The translations under genes were made by a program, and so were the position numbers. From positions 1 through 9,593 of the forward strand of contig JAJRXO010000036.1 of NCBI GenBank assembly GCA_024276255.1: a DNA stretch of 9,593 nucleotides, read 5' to 3'. The DNA is from Chloroflexota bacterium. Its GTDB lineage: Bacteria > Chloroflexota > Anaerolineae > J102. Positions 1-5,724 of the stretch are shown one piece after another (position 1 is the stretch's first letter; each line of letters opens with the position of its first letter). The notes under the pieces are model-generated. The model worked only from the letters and a program-made list of their open reading frames with translations. It had not been told where the DNA came from and made no database searches.

Positions 1-407
1 AGATCCGTCTCCAATACCTCGATGTCGGCGCGCTGCAACACATCGTTAAGCCCGATCTCCTCGCTGAGCATGGATTTGCTCTTGACAACGCGCTGCACAC
101 CCGCCTCACGGGCGATCTTCAACACAATCTGCCGGGCTTCGGCGGCGTCAGCTGCCCAGTGCACCACACTGCCTCTGGCCCGGGCATTCTGCTCGAACCG
201 TACCAGGTGCTCGGCCAGATGAGCGATGGTTGAGGCTCGCACGGCCCGACCATGATCCCGCAACGCCTCGCCATGGGGGAGGGCCGCAAAGGCGTTTTCG
301 CGACCATGCACAAAGTGATCCATGGCCCGCTGCAAGGCCTGCTGTAGCGCCACATCCTGTAAAGCGACGTGAGCCCGCTGATTAAATGTGCCGTCAGGAG
401 CCTGCAT
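1..407 (-). CDS. lutB: LutB-type iron-sulfur protein, N-terminal part (runs off window)
   Basis: About 135 residues of the N-terminus are visible; the gene continues past base 1. LutB is the iron-sulfur subunit of the LutABC complex, which oxidises L-lactate to pyruvate in the cytoplasm and passes electrons through Fe-S clusters. What is seen is the start of a LUD (DUF162) domain: an opening with FNQRAHVAL, an AFAALPHGEALRDHGRAVR stretch, then the typical VQRVVKSKSMLSEEIGLN block near residues 105-125. The ferredoxin-type cysteine clusters of the family lie in the C-terminal part and would be outside the window. The start at 407 is chosen because GAGGT lies 8 bases upstream, overlapping the stop of the preceding aldo/keto reductase, and because LutB/YkgF homology begins right there. 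A LutA homologue sits two genes upstream in the same operon, which supports the call. LutC is not visible and may lie beyond the edge. The alternative would be another LUD-domain ferredoxin protein such as an LldF-like oxidoreductase subunit. Confidence 0.85.
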   Translation of the reverse strand, partial: MQAPDGTFNQRAHVALQDVALQQALQRAMDHFVHGRENAFAALPHGEALRDHGRAVRASTIAHLAEHLVRFEQNARARGSVVHWAADAAEARQIVLKIAREAGVQRVVKSKSMLSEEIGLNDVLQRADIEVLETD

Positions 408-413
408 ATCGGT

Positions 414-420
414 CTACCTC
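414..420 (-). promoter_or_regulatory. Ribosome binding site of lutB overlapping the upstream stop codon
   Basis: On the minus strand the bases read GAGGTAG, of which the last three are the TAG stop of the aldo/keto reductase. The lutB ATG follows 6 bases after the stop. A ribosome terminating on the reductase sits on the lutB SD sequence, a layout that favours translational coupling. Confidence 0.7.
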
Positions 421-1349
421 GATTCCGACCACGTCTGCGGATGATCACCACCCCCGAGATCGAGATCACCTGCCGCGGCATTGGCCTCCACCTGGGCCAC
501 ATTCTTGCATCCCGGGATCACACACGTCACCGCGGGGTGTTGCAAACACCAGGCCAGAGCCCACGTGGCCATGTTCACGCCCGCTGGCACCTCGTTTTGC
601 CGGATATGCTCGACCTGGCGCAGTTTTTCCTCGATCTCTTCCGGCCGCCATCGCGCCCGCACGTCGGCGGGGTTTTCAAAACGATGGCCGGGCTTGTATT
701 TGCCGCTGAGAAAACCACTGGCCAGGGGCACGCGCGCCAGCACACCCAGATCCTGCGCCTGGCTGTGCGGGAAAATACTCGTCTCGGGTCGCCGATCGAG
801 ATAATTGTAAACCACCTGCAATACGCTGGCACCGACTTCGCTTGCCCGTTGTACCTGCAGGGTCGGATTGCCCGACGAGCTGATGGAAATGCCCAGGAAA
901 CGGATCTTGCCTGCCTGAACCTGCTTGTCGAGCATGGTCCACAGGTCATCATTGGCAAAGGCCTCGTCGCTTCCGGAATGAAACTGGTACAGATCGATGG
1001 TCTCGACCTGCAGGGCGCGCAGCGACTCCTCAAGCTGCTGGCGAACCTCGTCGGCCTGCCACAACTGATCGCGTTGCCCCAGCGCCTTGAAACGATGGCC
1101 GAACTTGGTGGCGACGATCCACGCCTGGCGCTGCCCGCGGATACCCCGGCCGATCAGGCGTTCCGACACATGATCGCCATAGCATTCCGCGGTATCAATG
1201 AAATTGATGCCCAATTCATGAGCACGCCCCACAATGGCATCCACCTCCGATTGCGTGAACGCCCTGCCCCACTCTCCCCCCAGTTGCCATGTGCCCAATC
1301 CCACCACAGAAACCCGTAAATTGGTTTTGCCAAGACGTCGATAACGCAT
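414..1349 (-). CDS. Aldo/keto reductase
   Basis: A 311-residue NAD(P)H-dependent oxidoreductase of the aldo/keto reductase superfamily, a cytosolic TIM barrel. The N-terminus has the family opening YRRLGKTNLRVSVVGLGTW. The catalytic tetrad is complete: Asp52 and Tyr57 in FIDTAECYG, Lys82 in VATKFG, and His124 in DLYQFHSG. A C-terminal cofactor-binding segment is visible as VTCVIPGCKN. Length is normal for the family. The start at 1349 is preferred over an in-frame ATG 99 bases upstream (1448) because GAGGAG lies 5-6 bases before it and homology begins at residue 1; the longer reading would also overlap lutA. The gene lies between lutA and lutB with 2- and 6-base junctions, so it is cotranscribed. 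The substrate cannot be read from the sequence. Reduction of a small aldehyde such as methylglyoxal or lactaldehyde would fit a lactate operon, but that is inference. Confidence 0.92.
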   Translation of the reverse strand: MRYRRLGKTNLRVSVVGLGTWQLGGEWGRAFTQSEVDAIVGRAHELGINFIDTAECYGDHVSERLIGRGIRGQRQAWIVATKFGHRFKALGQRDQLWQADEVRQQLEESLRALQVETIDLYQFHSGSDEAFANDDLWTMLDKQVQAGKIRFLGISISSSGNPTLQVQRASEVGASVLQVVYNYLDRRPETSIFPHSQAQDLGVLARVPLASGFLSGKYKPGHRFENPADVRARWRPEEIEEKLRQVEHIRQNEVPAGVNMATWALAWCLQHPAVTCVIPGCKNVAQVEANAAAGDLDLGGGDHPQTWSESR

Positions 1350-1351
1350 GA

Positions 1352-2083
1352 TTACTCCTCGTTCGTCTGCGCCAGGACTTCTGCCAGATGCCTGACCACG
1401 GGCGCCTTGTCCTGGGCAATCAGGCCCCCGTTCAGGTGTGTCATGCACGAGCTGTCACAGGTCACACACACATCAGCACCGCTGCTGGCGATGGCGCGCA
1501 GTTTGTTTTGCATCATCGCGGTGGAGATCTCCGGCATCTTCACGGCAAAGAGCCCGCCAAAACCACAGCAGCTGGTTGCCTCGGGCAGGGGCAGGCGCTC
1601 GGCTCCCGGAATGGCATTGAGCAGGGCCTCAGCCTTGCCACGAACCCCCAGGTCTCTTGTGAGATGACAGGAAGGATGATAGGTATAGCGGCCGGGCATG
1701 CCACCGGCGTACTCAACGCCCAGATCATCAACCAGGAACTGACTGAACTCGCGCACGCGAGCCGCCACAGCCTGCGCCCGCTGCAGGTTGTAGGCATCTT
1801 CTGCGAATAACTGGGAATAATGATGCACAACCATGGCTGCGCAGGAACCGGACGGGGTGACGATGGGCCCCTCGGTGGGGGCGAACACATCCAGAAAATG
1901 CCGGGCCATGGCCTGCGCCTCATTCCAGAAGCCACCGTTGAAGGCAGGCTGGCCGCAACAGGTCTGGCCGGGGGGCACCTGCACGCGTACCCCCTGGCGT
2001 TCCAATACGGTCACCACGTCGTCGGCGATATGCGGGTAAAGGTGATCAATGAGGCAGGTAACAAAGAGTTGTACCGTACTCAT
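1352..2083 (-). CDS. lutA: LutA-type (Fe-S)-binding cysteine-rich protein (two CCG domains)
   Basis: A 243-residue soluble protein made of two cysteine-rich (CCG) domains like those of LutA, GlpC and heterodisulfide reductase subunits. In the first half Cys10, the Cys42-Cys43-Gly motif in TCCGQPAFNGG and Cys81 in SGSCAAM line up. In the second half Cys139 in YHPSCHL, Cys172-Cys173-Gly in SCCGFGG, and Cys209/Cys213 in CDSSCMTH do the same. Both cluster-binding sets therefore appear intact. The length agrees with LutA (about 240 residues). In the known pathway LutA works with LutB and LutC in oxidising L-lactate to pyruvate. The start ATG overlaps the TGA stop of fabF (ATGA, 2083-2080) and has only a weak SD, so initiation probably depends on translation of fabF. 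A general CCG-domain oxidoreductase subunit is the alternative, but lutB two genes downstream makes LutA most likely. Confidence 0.9.
   Translation of the reverse strand: MSTVQLFVTCLIDHLYPHIADDVVTVLERQGVRVQVPPGQTCCGQPAFNGGFWNEAQAMARHFLDVFAPTEGPIVTPSGSCAAMVVHHYSQLFAEDAYNLQRAQAVAARVREFSQFLVDDLGVEYAGGMPGRYTYHPSCHLTRDLGVRGKAEALLNAIPGAERLPLPEATSCCGFGGLFAVKMPEISTAMMQNKLRAIASSGADVCVTCDSSCMTHLNGGLIAQDKAPVVRHLAEVLAQTNEE
1355..1360 (-). promoter_or_regulatory. Ribosome binding site of the aldo/keto reductase
   Basis: The minus strand reads GAGGAG directly followed by the TAA stop of lutA (1354-1352), then two bases, then the ATG at 1349. This decides the reductase start and shows that lutA termination and reductase initiation share one site. 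Confidence 0.75.
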
Positions 2084-3327
2084 GCCACAAAACGTTTGAG
2101 GATCAGGGAGCCATTCTGGCCCCCAAAGCCAAAGGCATTGGCGATACCGGCGTTGATCTGCACCTGGCGCGCCTGATTGGGCACATAGTCGAGATCACAT
2201 TCCGGATCGGGCACCGAATAGTTGATCGTGGGCGGCACCCAGCCGGTGCGAATCGCCTGCAATACGACCAGAGCGCCAAACGCACCTGCGGCGCCCATCA
2301 CATGGCCGATCATGGGCTTGATAGAGGAGATGCAGACGTTATAGGCATGCTCGCCCAACGATGTTTTGATGGCCTTGGTCTCGGAAATGTCGTTGAGGCG
2401 GGTGCCGGTGCCATGAGCCGACACATAGCCCAGCTCTTCCGGGGCCATTTGCGCTTCCTTCATCGCTATCTGCATGGCGCGAGCCGCGCCGGAGCCGTCG
2501 GGATCGGGCGACGCCATGTGATAGGCATCCGATGTAAAGCCCATGCCGCCAAACTCGGCCAGTATCCGGGCCCCGCGCGCCAGGGCGTGTTCCAGCGATT
2601 CCATGATCATCGTCACCGAGCCCTCGCCGATGATCATACCGTCGCGTTCATTGTCGAAGGGCCGACACGCGGTTTTGGGCTCATCATTCCGGGTGCTCAT
2701 GGCGCCCAGGCGACTAAATGCTGCCATAATCAGTGGCGTCAGATACGAATCCACACCACCGGCGATCATGACATCAGCATCACCATTCCGAATACGACGT
2801 GCCGCTTCGCCCAGGCTGAACACACCGGTCGCGCAGGCGGCAACCGGCGAATTGACCGGCCCCTTCACGCCATAGCGAATCGCCATATGACAGGGAGTGG
2901 TAGAAACCAGCACCGCCGGCGCCACCGCCGGATTAATACCGCGCGGTCCCCTGGTGCGGATCTTCTCTGATTCCTGCTCCACAATATCGAGGGCGCCAAA
3001 CGCGCTTCCCATCTCGATGCCAACACGGGTGGGGTCTTCCTGGCTGAGGTTAAGCCCGGCATCGGCCAGCGCTTCCTCGGTTGAGGCCACAGCCAGGTGC
3101 GTTACTCGCCCCAGGCGACGAACCTCGCGACGAGAGAGGAACTTGAGGGCGTCGAAATCTTTGATATAAGCAGCGATCTGAGTCGGCAAACCGCTGGGAT
3201 CATATGCGGTTATGCGATCTGCCCCCGAGATACCTGCCAACAATCCTTTCCACGTACTTTGTACATCATGGCCAAGCGCACTGATGGCGCCCACGCCGGT
3301 AATCACAACACGTTTCACTGGGTGCAT
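2080..3327 (-). CDS. fabF: 3-oxoacyl-[acyl-carrier-protein] synthase II (FabF-type)
   Basis: A 415-residue condensing enzyme of the beta-ketoacyl synthase (thiolase) fold. FabF elongates acyl-ACP with malonyl-ACP in cytoplasmic type II fatty acid synthesis. The catalytic triad is present: Cys165 in AACATG, His305 in SAHGTGT, and His342 in IGHVMGAAGA, with Lys337 just before it. Other family blocks are RRVVITGVGAIS-like at residues 5-16 (KRVVITGVGAIS), CRPFDNERDGMIIGEG at 221-236 and NAFGFGGQNGSLIL near the C-terminus. The usual SMTGH and FGFGGTN are here PMIGH and FGFGGQN. The start at 3327 is favoured over an ATG 12 bases upstream because GGAG sits inside that upstream segment at good spacing. 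It is the first gene of the operon, after a leader of about 90 bases with hairpins. No acyl carrier protein gene is nearby. A polyketide-type ketosynthase is possible but there are no further polyketide genes in view. Confidence 0.92.
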   Translation of the reverse strand: MHPVKRVVITGVGAISALGHDVQSTWKGLLAGISGADRITAYDPSGLPTQIAAYIKDFDALKFLSRREVRRLGRVTHLAVASTEEALADAGLNLSQEDPTRVGIEMGSAFGALDIVEQESEKIRTRGPRGINPAVAPAVLVSTTPCHMAIRYGVKGPVNSPVAACATGVFSLGEAARRIRNGDADVMIAGGVDSYLTPLIMAAFSRLGAMSTRNDEPKTACRPFDNERDGMIIGEGSVTMIMESLEHALARGARILAEFGGMGFTSDAYHMASPDPDGSGAARAMQIAMKEAQMAPEELGYVSAHGTGTRLNDISETKAIKTSLGEHAYNVCISSIKPMIGHVMGAAGAFGALVVLQAIRTGWVPPTINYSVPDPECDLDYVPNQARQVQINAGIANAFGFGGQNGSLILKRFVA

Positions 3328-3332
3328 AGAGA

Positions 3333-3337
3333 TCTCC
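3333..3337 (-). promoter_or_regulatory. Ribosome binding site of fabF
   Basis: The minus strand reads GGAGA, followed by five bases and the ATG at 3327. It lies within the short segment between two possible ATGs (3339 and 3327) and therefore selects the downstream one. Confidence 0.7.
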
Positions 3338-3357
3338 ATAGAACTAGACAGTAAAAT

Positions 3358-3395
3358 CTACTTTGATTGAGTAGGGCTCCCCTCTCCGGGAGCCC
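3358..3395 (-). promoter_or_regulatory. Two tandem hairpins in the fabF leader
   Basis: A perfect 8-bp stem (GGGCTCCC at 3374-3381 with GGGAGCCC at 3388-3395, 6-base loop) is abutted by a 5-bp stem (CTACT 3358-3362 with AGTAG 3370-3374). Both lie in the transcribed leader between the proposed promoter and the fabF SD. Neither is followed by a T run on either strand, so a simple intrinsic terminator is unlikely. A leader structure affecting stability, or a protein or ligand site, is possible but unproven. Confidence 0.45.
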
Positions 3396-3420
3396 GCCAA
3401 ACAGTCCATCAATAACAGAG

Positions 3421-3459
3421 CAAAGCATAGCACAAGCTTTGCCGGTTGACAATGCTTTG
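3421..3459. repeat. 8-bp inverted repeat across the divergent promoter region
   Basis: CAAAGCAT at 3421-3428 is the exact reverse complement of ATGCTTTG at 3452-3459, with 23 bases between them. The arms cover the -10 of the leftward promoter and the edge of its -35, with further CTTTGC/GCAAAG-type partial copies between. It could be an operator governing both directions. No specific regulator can be named. Confidence 0.4.
3424..3452 (-). promoter_or_regulatory. Sigma-A-type promoter for the fabF-lutA-AKR-lutB operon
   Basis: Read on the minus strand: -35 TTGTCA (3452-3447, one mismatch to TTGACA), a spacer of exactly 17 bases, and -10 TATGCT (3429-3424) preceded by TGC, an extended -10. The predicted transcript starts near 3417 and gives a leader of about 90 bases to fabF. 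Confidence 0.65.
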
Positions 3460-3484
3460 TACCACCGTTACACCATGCTACAAT
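3457..3484 (+). promoter_or_regulatory. Candidate promoter for the sigma factor-degV-126-aa gene operon
   Basis: An extended -10 element, TGC followed by TACAAT (3479-3484), lies about 100 bases before the sigma factor gene. Its -35 is weak (TTGTAC at 3457-3462, 16-base spacer). A perfect TTGACA exists at 3446-3451 but is 27 bases from this -10; at 17 bases from it there is only TACACC. It overlaps the -35 of the leftward promoter on the other strand, so the two promoters would be in close competition. Confidence 0.45.
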
Positions 3485-3587
3485 GATAGCTGTTCCCGCA
3501 ACCACAGTCCCCTCCTCTGTCTGTCCATTCGCGACCATTTCTTGCTGGCGGTGTTTTATTTAGTGCATCGCCGAGTCGAGCCCGGCA

Positions 3588-4160
3588 GTGACCCAACAGT
3601 CCTTTCCATCCCCTACCGAACAGGCGCTGGTAGCGCGAGCCAAACAAGACCCCCAGGCTTTTGGCGAGCTCTACGAACGTTATGTCGATAATATTTATAA
3701 CTATATCTACTATCGGGTAGGGGAAAGCACCGAAGCCGAAGACCTGACGGCCCGCACCTTTTATCAGGCGCTGGCCAAACTCGATAGCTATGAAGATCGC
3801 GGATTGCCCTTTTCGGCCTGGCTTTATCGCATCGCCCACAATCTTGTCGCCAACTGGCATCGCCAACACGCCCGCCGCAAGTTCGTCTCCATTGAAGATG
3901 TTGATCTGCCGGCGTTTCACAATGGCAATCCCAGCCGGTCTGCCGAACTGGCCGAAACCCGTTCGGAATTGCTGGCAGCCATCCAGCGTCTGGCTGCCGA
4001 CCGCCAGCAGTTGTTGATCCTCAAATATGTGGATCGGCTCTCGAATGCCGAGATCGGGCAGGTGATGGGCCGTTCGGAATCTTCTGTGAAGTCACTTTAT
4101 CACCGCACTCTGCAAAGTCTGCGCAAGGCGTTAGAGGAAAAGGATCTAGATGTACCATGA
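3588..4160 (+). CDS. ECF-type RNA polymerase sigma-70 family sigma factor
   Basis: A 190-residue sigma factor with only regions 2 and 4, the ECF (group 4) layout. It would recruit RNA polymerase to a specific promoter set. Region 2 spans about residues 22-94 (AFGELYERYVDNIYNYIYYRV, EDLTARTFYQAL, LPFSAWLYRIAHNLVANWHR). After a linker, region 4 spans about 125-179, with the helix-turn-helix in LSNAEIGQVMGRSESSVKSLYHRTLQSL-like order. The start is GTG at 3588, the only standard start codon before the region 2 homology, because a stop lies in frame at 3561-3563. There is no clear SD in front. The gene overlaps the next one by ATGA, so the FakB-like protein is made together with it. No classic zinc-binding anti-sigma factor follows; the membrane protein at 5097-5477 is a candidate partner. 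The target promoters cannot be inferred. Confidence 0.9.
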   Translation: MTQQSFPSPTEQALVARAKQDPQAFGELYERYVDNIYNYIYYRVGESTEAEDLTARTFYQALAKLDSYEDRGLPFSAWLYRIAHNLVANWHRQHARRKFVSIEDVDLPAFHNGNPSRSAELAETRSELLAAIQRLAADRQQLLILKYVDRLSNAEIGQVMGRSESSVKSLYHRTLQSLRKALEEKDLDVP

Positions 4161-5002
4161 ATAAAGTTGCTGTGGTTGCCGATTCCACCTTTGATATGCA
4201 TCCCGATTGGCCGTACTGGTCAAGGATTCATATTATCCCCGTTCATATCCGCTTTGGCGACACGTTTTATCGTGAGGGCGTGGATATCGACGAAGCCACA
4301 TTCTATCGCCGGGTGGACGAAGAGCAAATGATCCCCAAAACCTCGCAGCCCAATCCCAGCGAATTTGTCGAGCTCTACCGCCAACTGGCCGCCGATCACG
4401 ATGCCGTCATCTCCATCCATGTCACTGCCAAATTGAGCGGCACCCATCAATCGTCGCTGACCGCCGCTGAAATGGTGAAAGATGAGATCGCGGTCTATCC
4501 CTTCGATAGCAAAGCCGGATCAGCTGCCACCGGGTTCATGGCCGACGAAGCGTTTACCATGCTCGATGCCGGCGCAACGATCGATGAGGTGCTGGCACGC
4601 CTGCGCCAGATACGCGATGGCATTCGTCTCTTCCTGACACCGGCCACGCTCAAGTATGCGGCCATGAGCGGTCGCATCAGCTCGTTCAGTTCGGTTGTGG
4701 CCTCGTTGCTGAATGTCTTTCCCATTATCGAACTCATCGACGGAGAGCTCATTCCCGGCGAACGGGTGCGCACCCGCTCGCGAGTCGTCAAACGCATGGT
4801 GGGGCTCATGCAGGAACGCATGGGCCAGCAGCCAATCCGCCTGGCCGTCGTACACGCCCAGGTGCCTGAAGCCGCCCAGGCCCTGCTCACCCAGGCCGCC
4901 TCGCAACTCAATTGCGCAGAAACCATCATCACGCCCCTGGCCACGTCCCTGGCAGTACATTTTGGCCCCGGCACCGTAGGCCTGGTGGCCTATCCGGTCT
5001 GA
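4157..5002 (+). CDS. DegV family fatty-acid-binding protein (FakB-like)
   Basis: A 281-residue DegV-fold protein. DegV/FakB proteins hold a fatty acid in a buried pocket and, in organisms with FakA, present it for phosphorylation to acyl-phosphate for phospholipid synthesis. The family signatures are intact: VAVVADST at the N-terminus, Thr62 in TSQPNPSEF, Ser94 in KLSGTHQS which contacts the lipid carboxylate, a central RISSF/LLNVFPII stretch, the RVRTRSR basic segment at about 203-209, and His268 in the terminal HFGPGTVGL block. Length is typical. The ATG overlaps the TGA of the sigma factor (ATGA at 4157-4160), with AAAGGA-like SD sequence inside the end of that gene. No FakA kinase gene is visible in the window, so the protein may act with a FakA encoded elsewhere or have a sensing role; that part is inference. 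Confidence 0.9.
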   Translation: MNKVAVVADSTFDMHPDWPYWSRIHIIPVHIRFGDTFYREGVDIDEATFYRRVDEEQMIPKTSQPNPSEFVELYRQLAADHDAVISIHVTAKLSGTHQSSLTAAEMVKDEIAVYPFDSKAGSAATGFMADEAFTMLDAGATIDEVLARLRQIRDGIRLFLTPATLKYAAMSGRISSFSSVVASLLNVFPIIELIDGELIPGERVRTRSRVVKRMVGLMQERMGQQPIRLAVVHAQVPEAAQALLTQAASQLNCAETIITPLATSLAVHFGPGTVGLVAYPV

Positions 5003-5096
5003 TCAGCGCCCCGAACCGGTCTTTCCATCCATATCGCCGCTCCCGCTCTATGCGAGCTTCAACCGGCCCATCTTTAACTCATCAGGTTTAACAATC

Positions 5097-5477
5097 ATGC
5101 GTCCTTATCATATTGTTTCCTGGCTCGATCGCTATCTGGAAGCCCTGCAAACCGAAAACGAAGCCCAAACACGCTTTGTCGAACAAACCGTCAATGATCT
5201 GGCGGCGCTGTACCGACTGGTGCGCATGCTGTGGGCCGTACTGCAACCCGTGCGACCCGATCCCCAATTTCGCGGCGAGCTCAAACAAAATCTCATTGCC
5301 GAAGCCCAGCGCCGTCAGGTGCAGGATGCCCTGGGCTTGCAGATTCCCGCTACGGCTGCCCGGCACAGATGGTGGAGGCCCGTGGCGGTGTTGGGGACAG
5401 CGTCACTGGTGGGGGCTTATGCTCTGTGGCGAAGATCTCGCCCTCATGAAGTAGAGGATATCGGCCTCGCCGCTTGA
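5097..5477 (+). CDS. Unrecognised single-pass membrane protein, candidate sigma factor partner
   Basis: I do not recognise a named family. The 126 residues begin with a soluble, helix-prone section (1-80) rich in Glu, Gln, Arg and Leu, with a P-x-R-P-D-P-x-F-R-x-E-L-type stretch at about 51-62. A single hydrophobic segment (about 92-110, WRPVAVLGTASLVGAYALW) is followed by arginines (WRRSRP) and a short acidic tail. There is no signal peptide at the N-terminus and no cysteine or histidine zinc motif. By the positive-inside rule the flanking arginines do not settle the topology. The ATG has a weak AGG at 9-10 bases. It is the third gene after the sigma factor and ends in a probable terminator, so it belongs to that operon. 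A cytoplasmic domain plus membrane anchor behind an ECF sigma is a common layout for anti-sigma-like regulators. That role is inference only. Confidence 0.75.
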   Translation: MRPYHIVSWLDRYLEALQTENEAQTRFVEQTVNDLAALYRLVRMLWAVLQPVRPDPQFRGELKQNLIAEAQRRQVQDALGLQIPATAARHRWWRPVAVLGTASLVGAYALWRRSRPHEVEDIGLAA

Positions 5478-5496
5478 ACGCGGGGGCGGGCTTTTT
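5464..5496 (+). terminator. Probable intrinsic terminator after the sigma factor operon
   Basis: GCCTCGCC (5464-5471) can pair with GGCGGGC (5485-5491) leaving one bulged T, or alternatively CCGC with GCGG around TTGAAC. The GC-rich 3' arm is followed at once by five T (5492-5496). The 5' arm lies inside the last codons of the 126-residue gene. Confidence 0.55.
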
Positions 5497-5605
5497 CTTT
5501 CGATCGCCACATCGTCAATGCGGCGGGCTGCTGGTTGCGATGAACCTGTCTGTTAGAGAAGACGGACGATCGCCACGGGGCACACACATCGCCAGAACAT
5601 ACAAT

Positions 5606-5634
5606 TTGAGCAATTAAACGTTTAGCGTTACAAT
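5606..5634 (+). promoter_or_regulatory. Sigma-A-type promoter for fabH
   Basis: The -35 is TTGAGC (5606-5611), the spacer is exactly 17 bases, and the -10 is TACAAT (5629-5634). Transcription would start near 5641, giving a leader of roughly 125 bases before the fabH ATG. It lies just downstream of the preceding operon's probable terminator, so fabH is most likely its own transcription unit. Confidence 0.7.
5615..5624. promoter_or_regulatory. Palindromic candidate operator inside the fabH promoter spacer
   Basis: TAAACGTTTA is a perfect 10-bp palindrome located between the -35 and -10 elements. Its AAACGTTT centre resembles the core of LacI/PurR-family operators. A protein bound here would block the promoter. 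The flanks are not symmetric, so the site is short, and the regulator is unknown. Confidence 0.4.
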
Positions 5635-5666
5635 AGTTAGCTATTGGCATAAAGATGTATTTTGGT

Positions 5667-5717
5667 GGCGTTGGTTATTTTGTTTGCAATTCTTCTTTAT
5701 TTTCTTCTGTCAACGCC
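5667..5717 (+). promoter_or_regulatory. Long-range stem in the fabH leader
   Basis: GGCGTTG (5667-5673) is the exact complement of CAACGCC (5711-5717), and two further G-U pairs extend it inward. The 37-base interval is very T-rich and probably unpaired. The structure would sit in the mRNA leader upstream of the fabH SD. It is not a terminator, because no T run follows the 3' arm. Confidence 0.4.
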
Positions 5718-5724
5718 TCGGAAC

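Noticed and set aside
369..1319. Long plus-strand open frame (316 codons) antisense to the aldo/keto reductase
   Set aside because: It is the complement of a gene with an intact catalytic tetrad. Its translation is His/Arg/Pro-rich and matches no family; high-GC shadow frame.
1350..1448. Upstream ATG of the aldo/keto reductase adding 33 residues
   Set aside because: It lies within lutA and the added residues are unrelated to the family. A GAGGAG SD marks the 1349 start.
2302..2970. Plus-strand open frame (222 codons) antisense to fabF
   Set aside because: Overlaps the catalytic core of fabF and has no SD or family features.
4495..4974. Minus-strand open frames antisense to the DegV gene
   Set aside because: The DegV reading has all family motifs. 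The antisense products are Arg/Ser/Met-rich shadows.
5003..5096. Gap between degV and the 126-residue gene containing two AACCGG words
   Set aside because: No promoter, hairpin with T run or repeat array could be supported; treated as an ordinary intra-operon spacer.
5501..5576. 10-bp direct repeat CGATCGCCAC (5501-5510 and 5567-5576)
   Set aside because: Only two copies 66 bases apart, with no further regularity; likely chance in GC-rich intergenic DNA. Not an array or attachment site.
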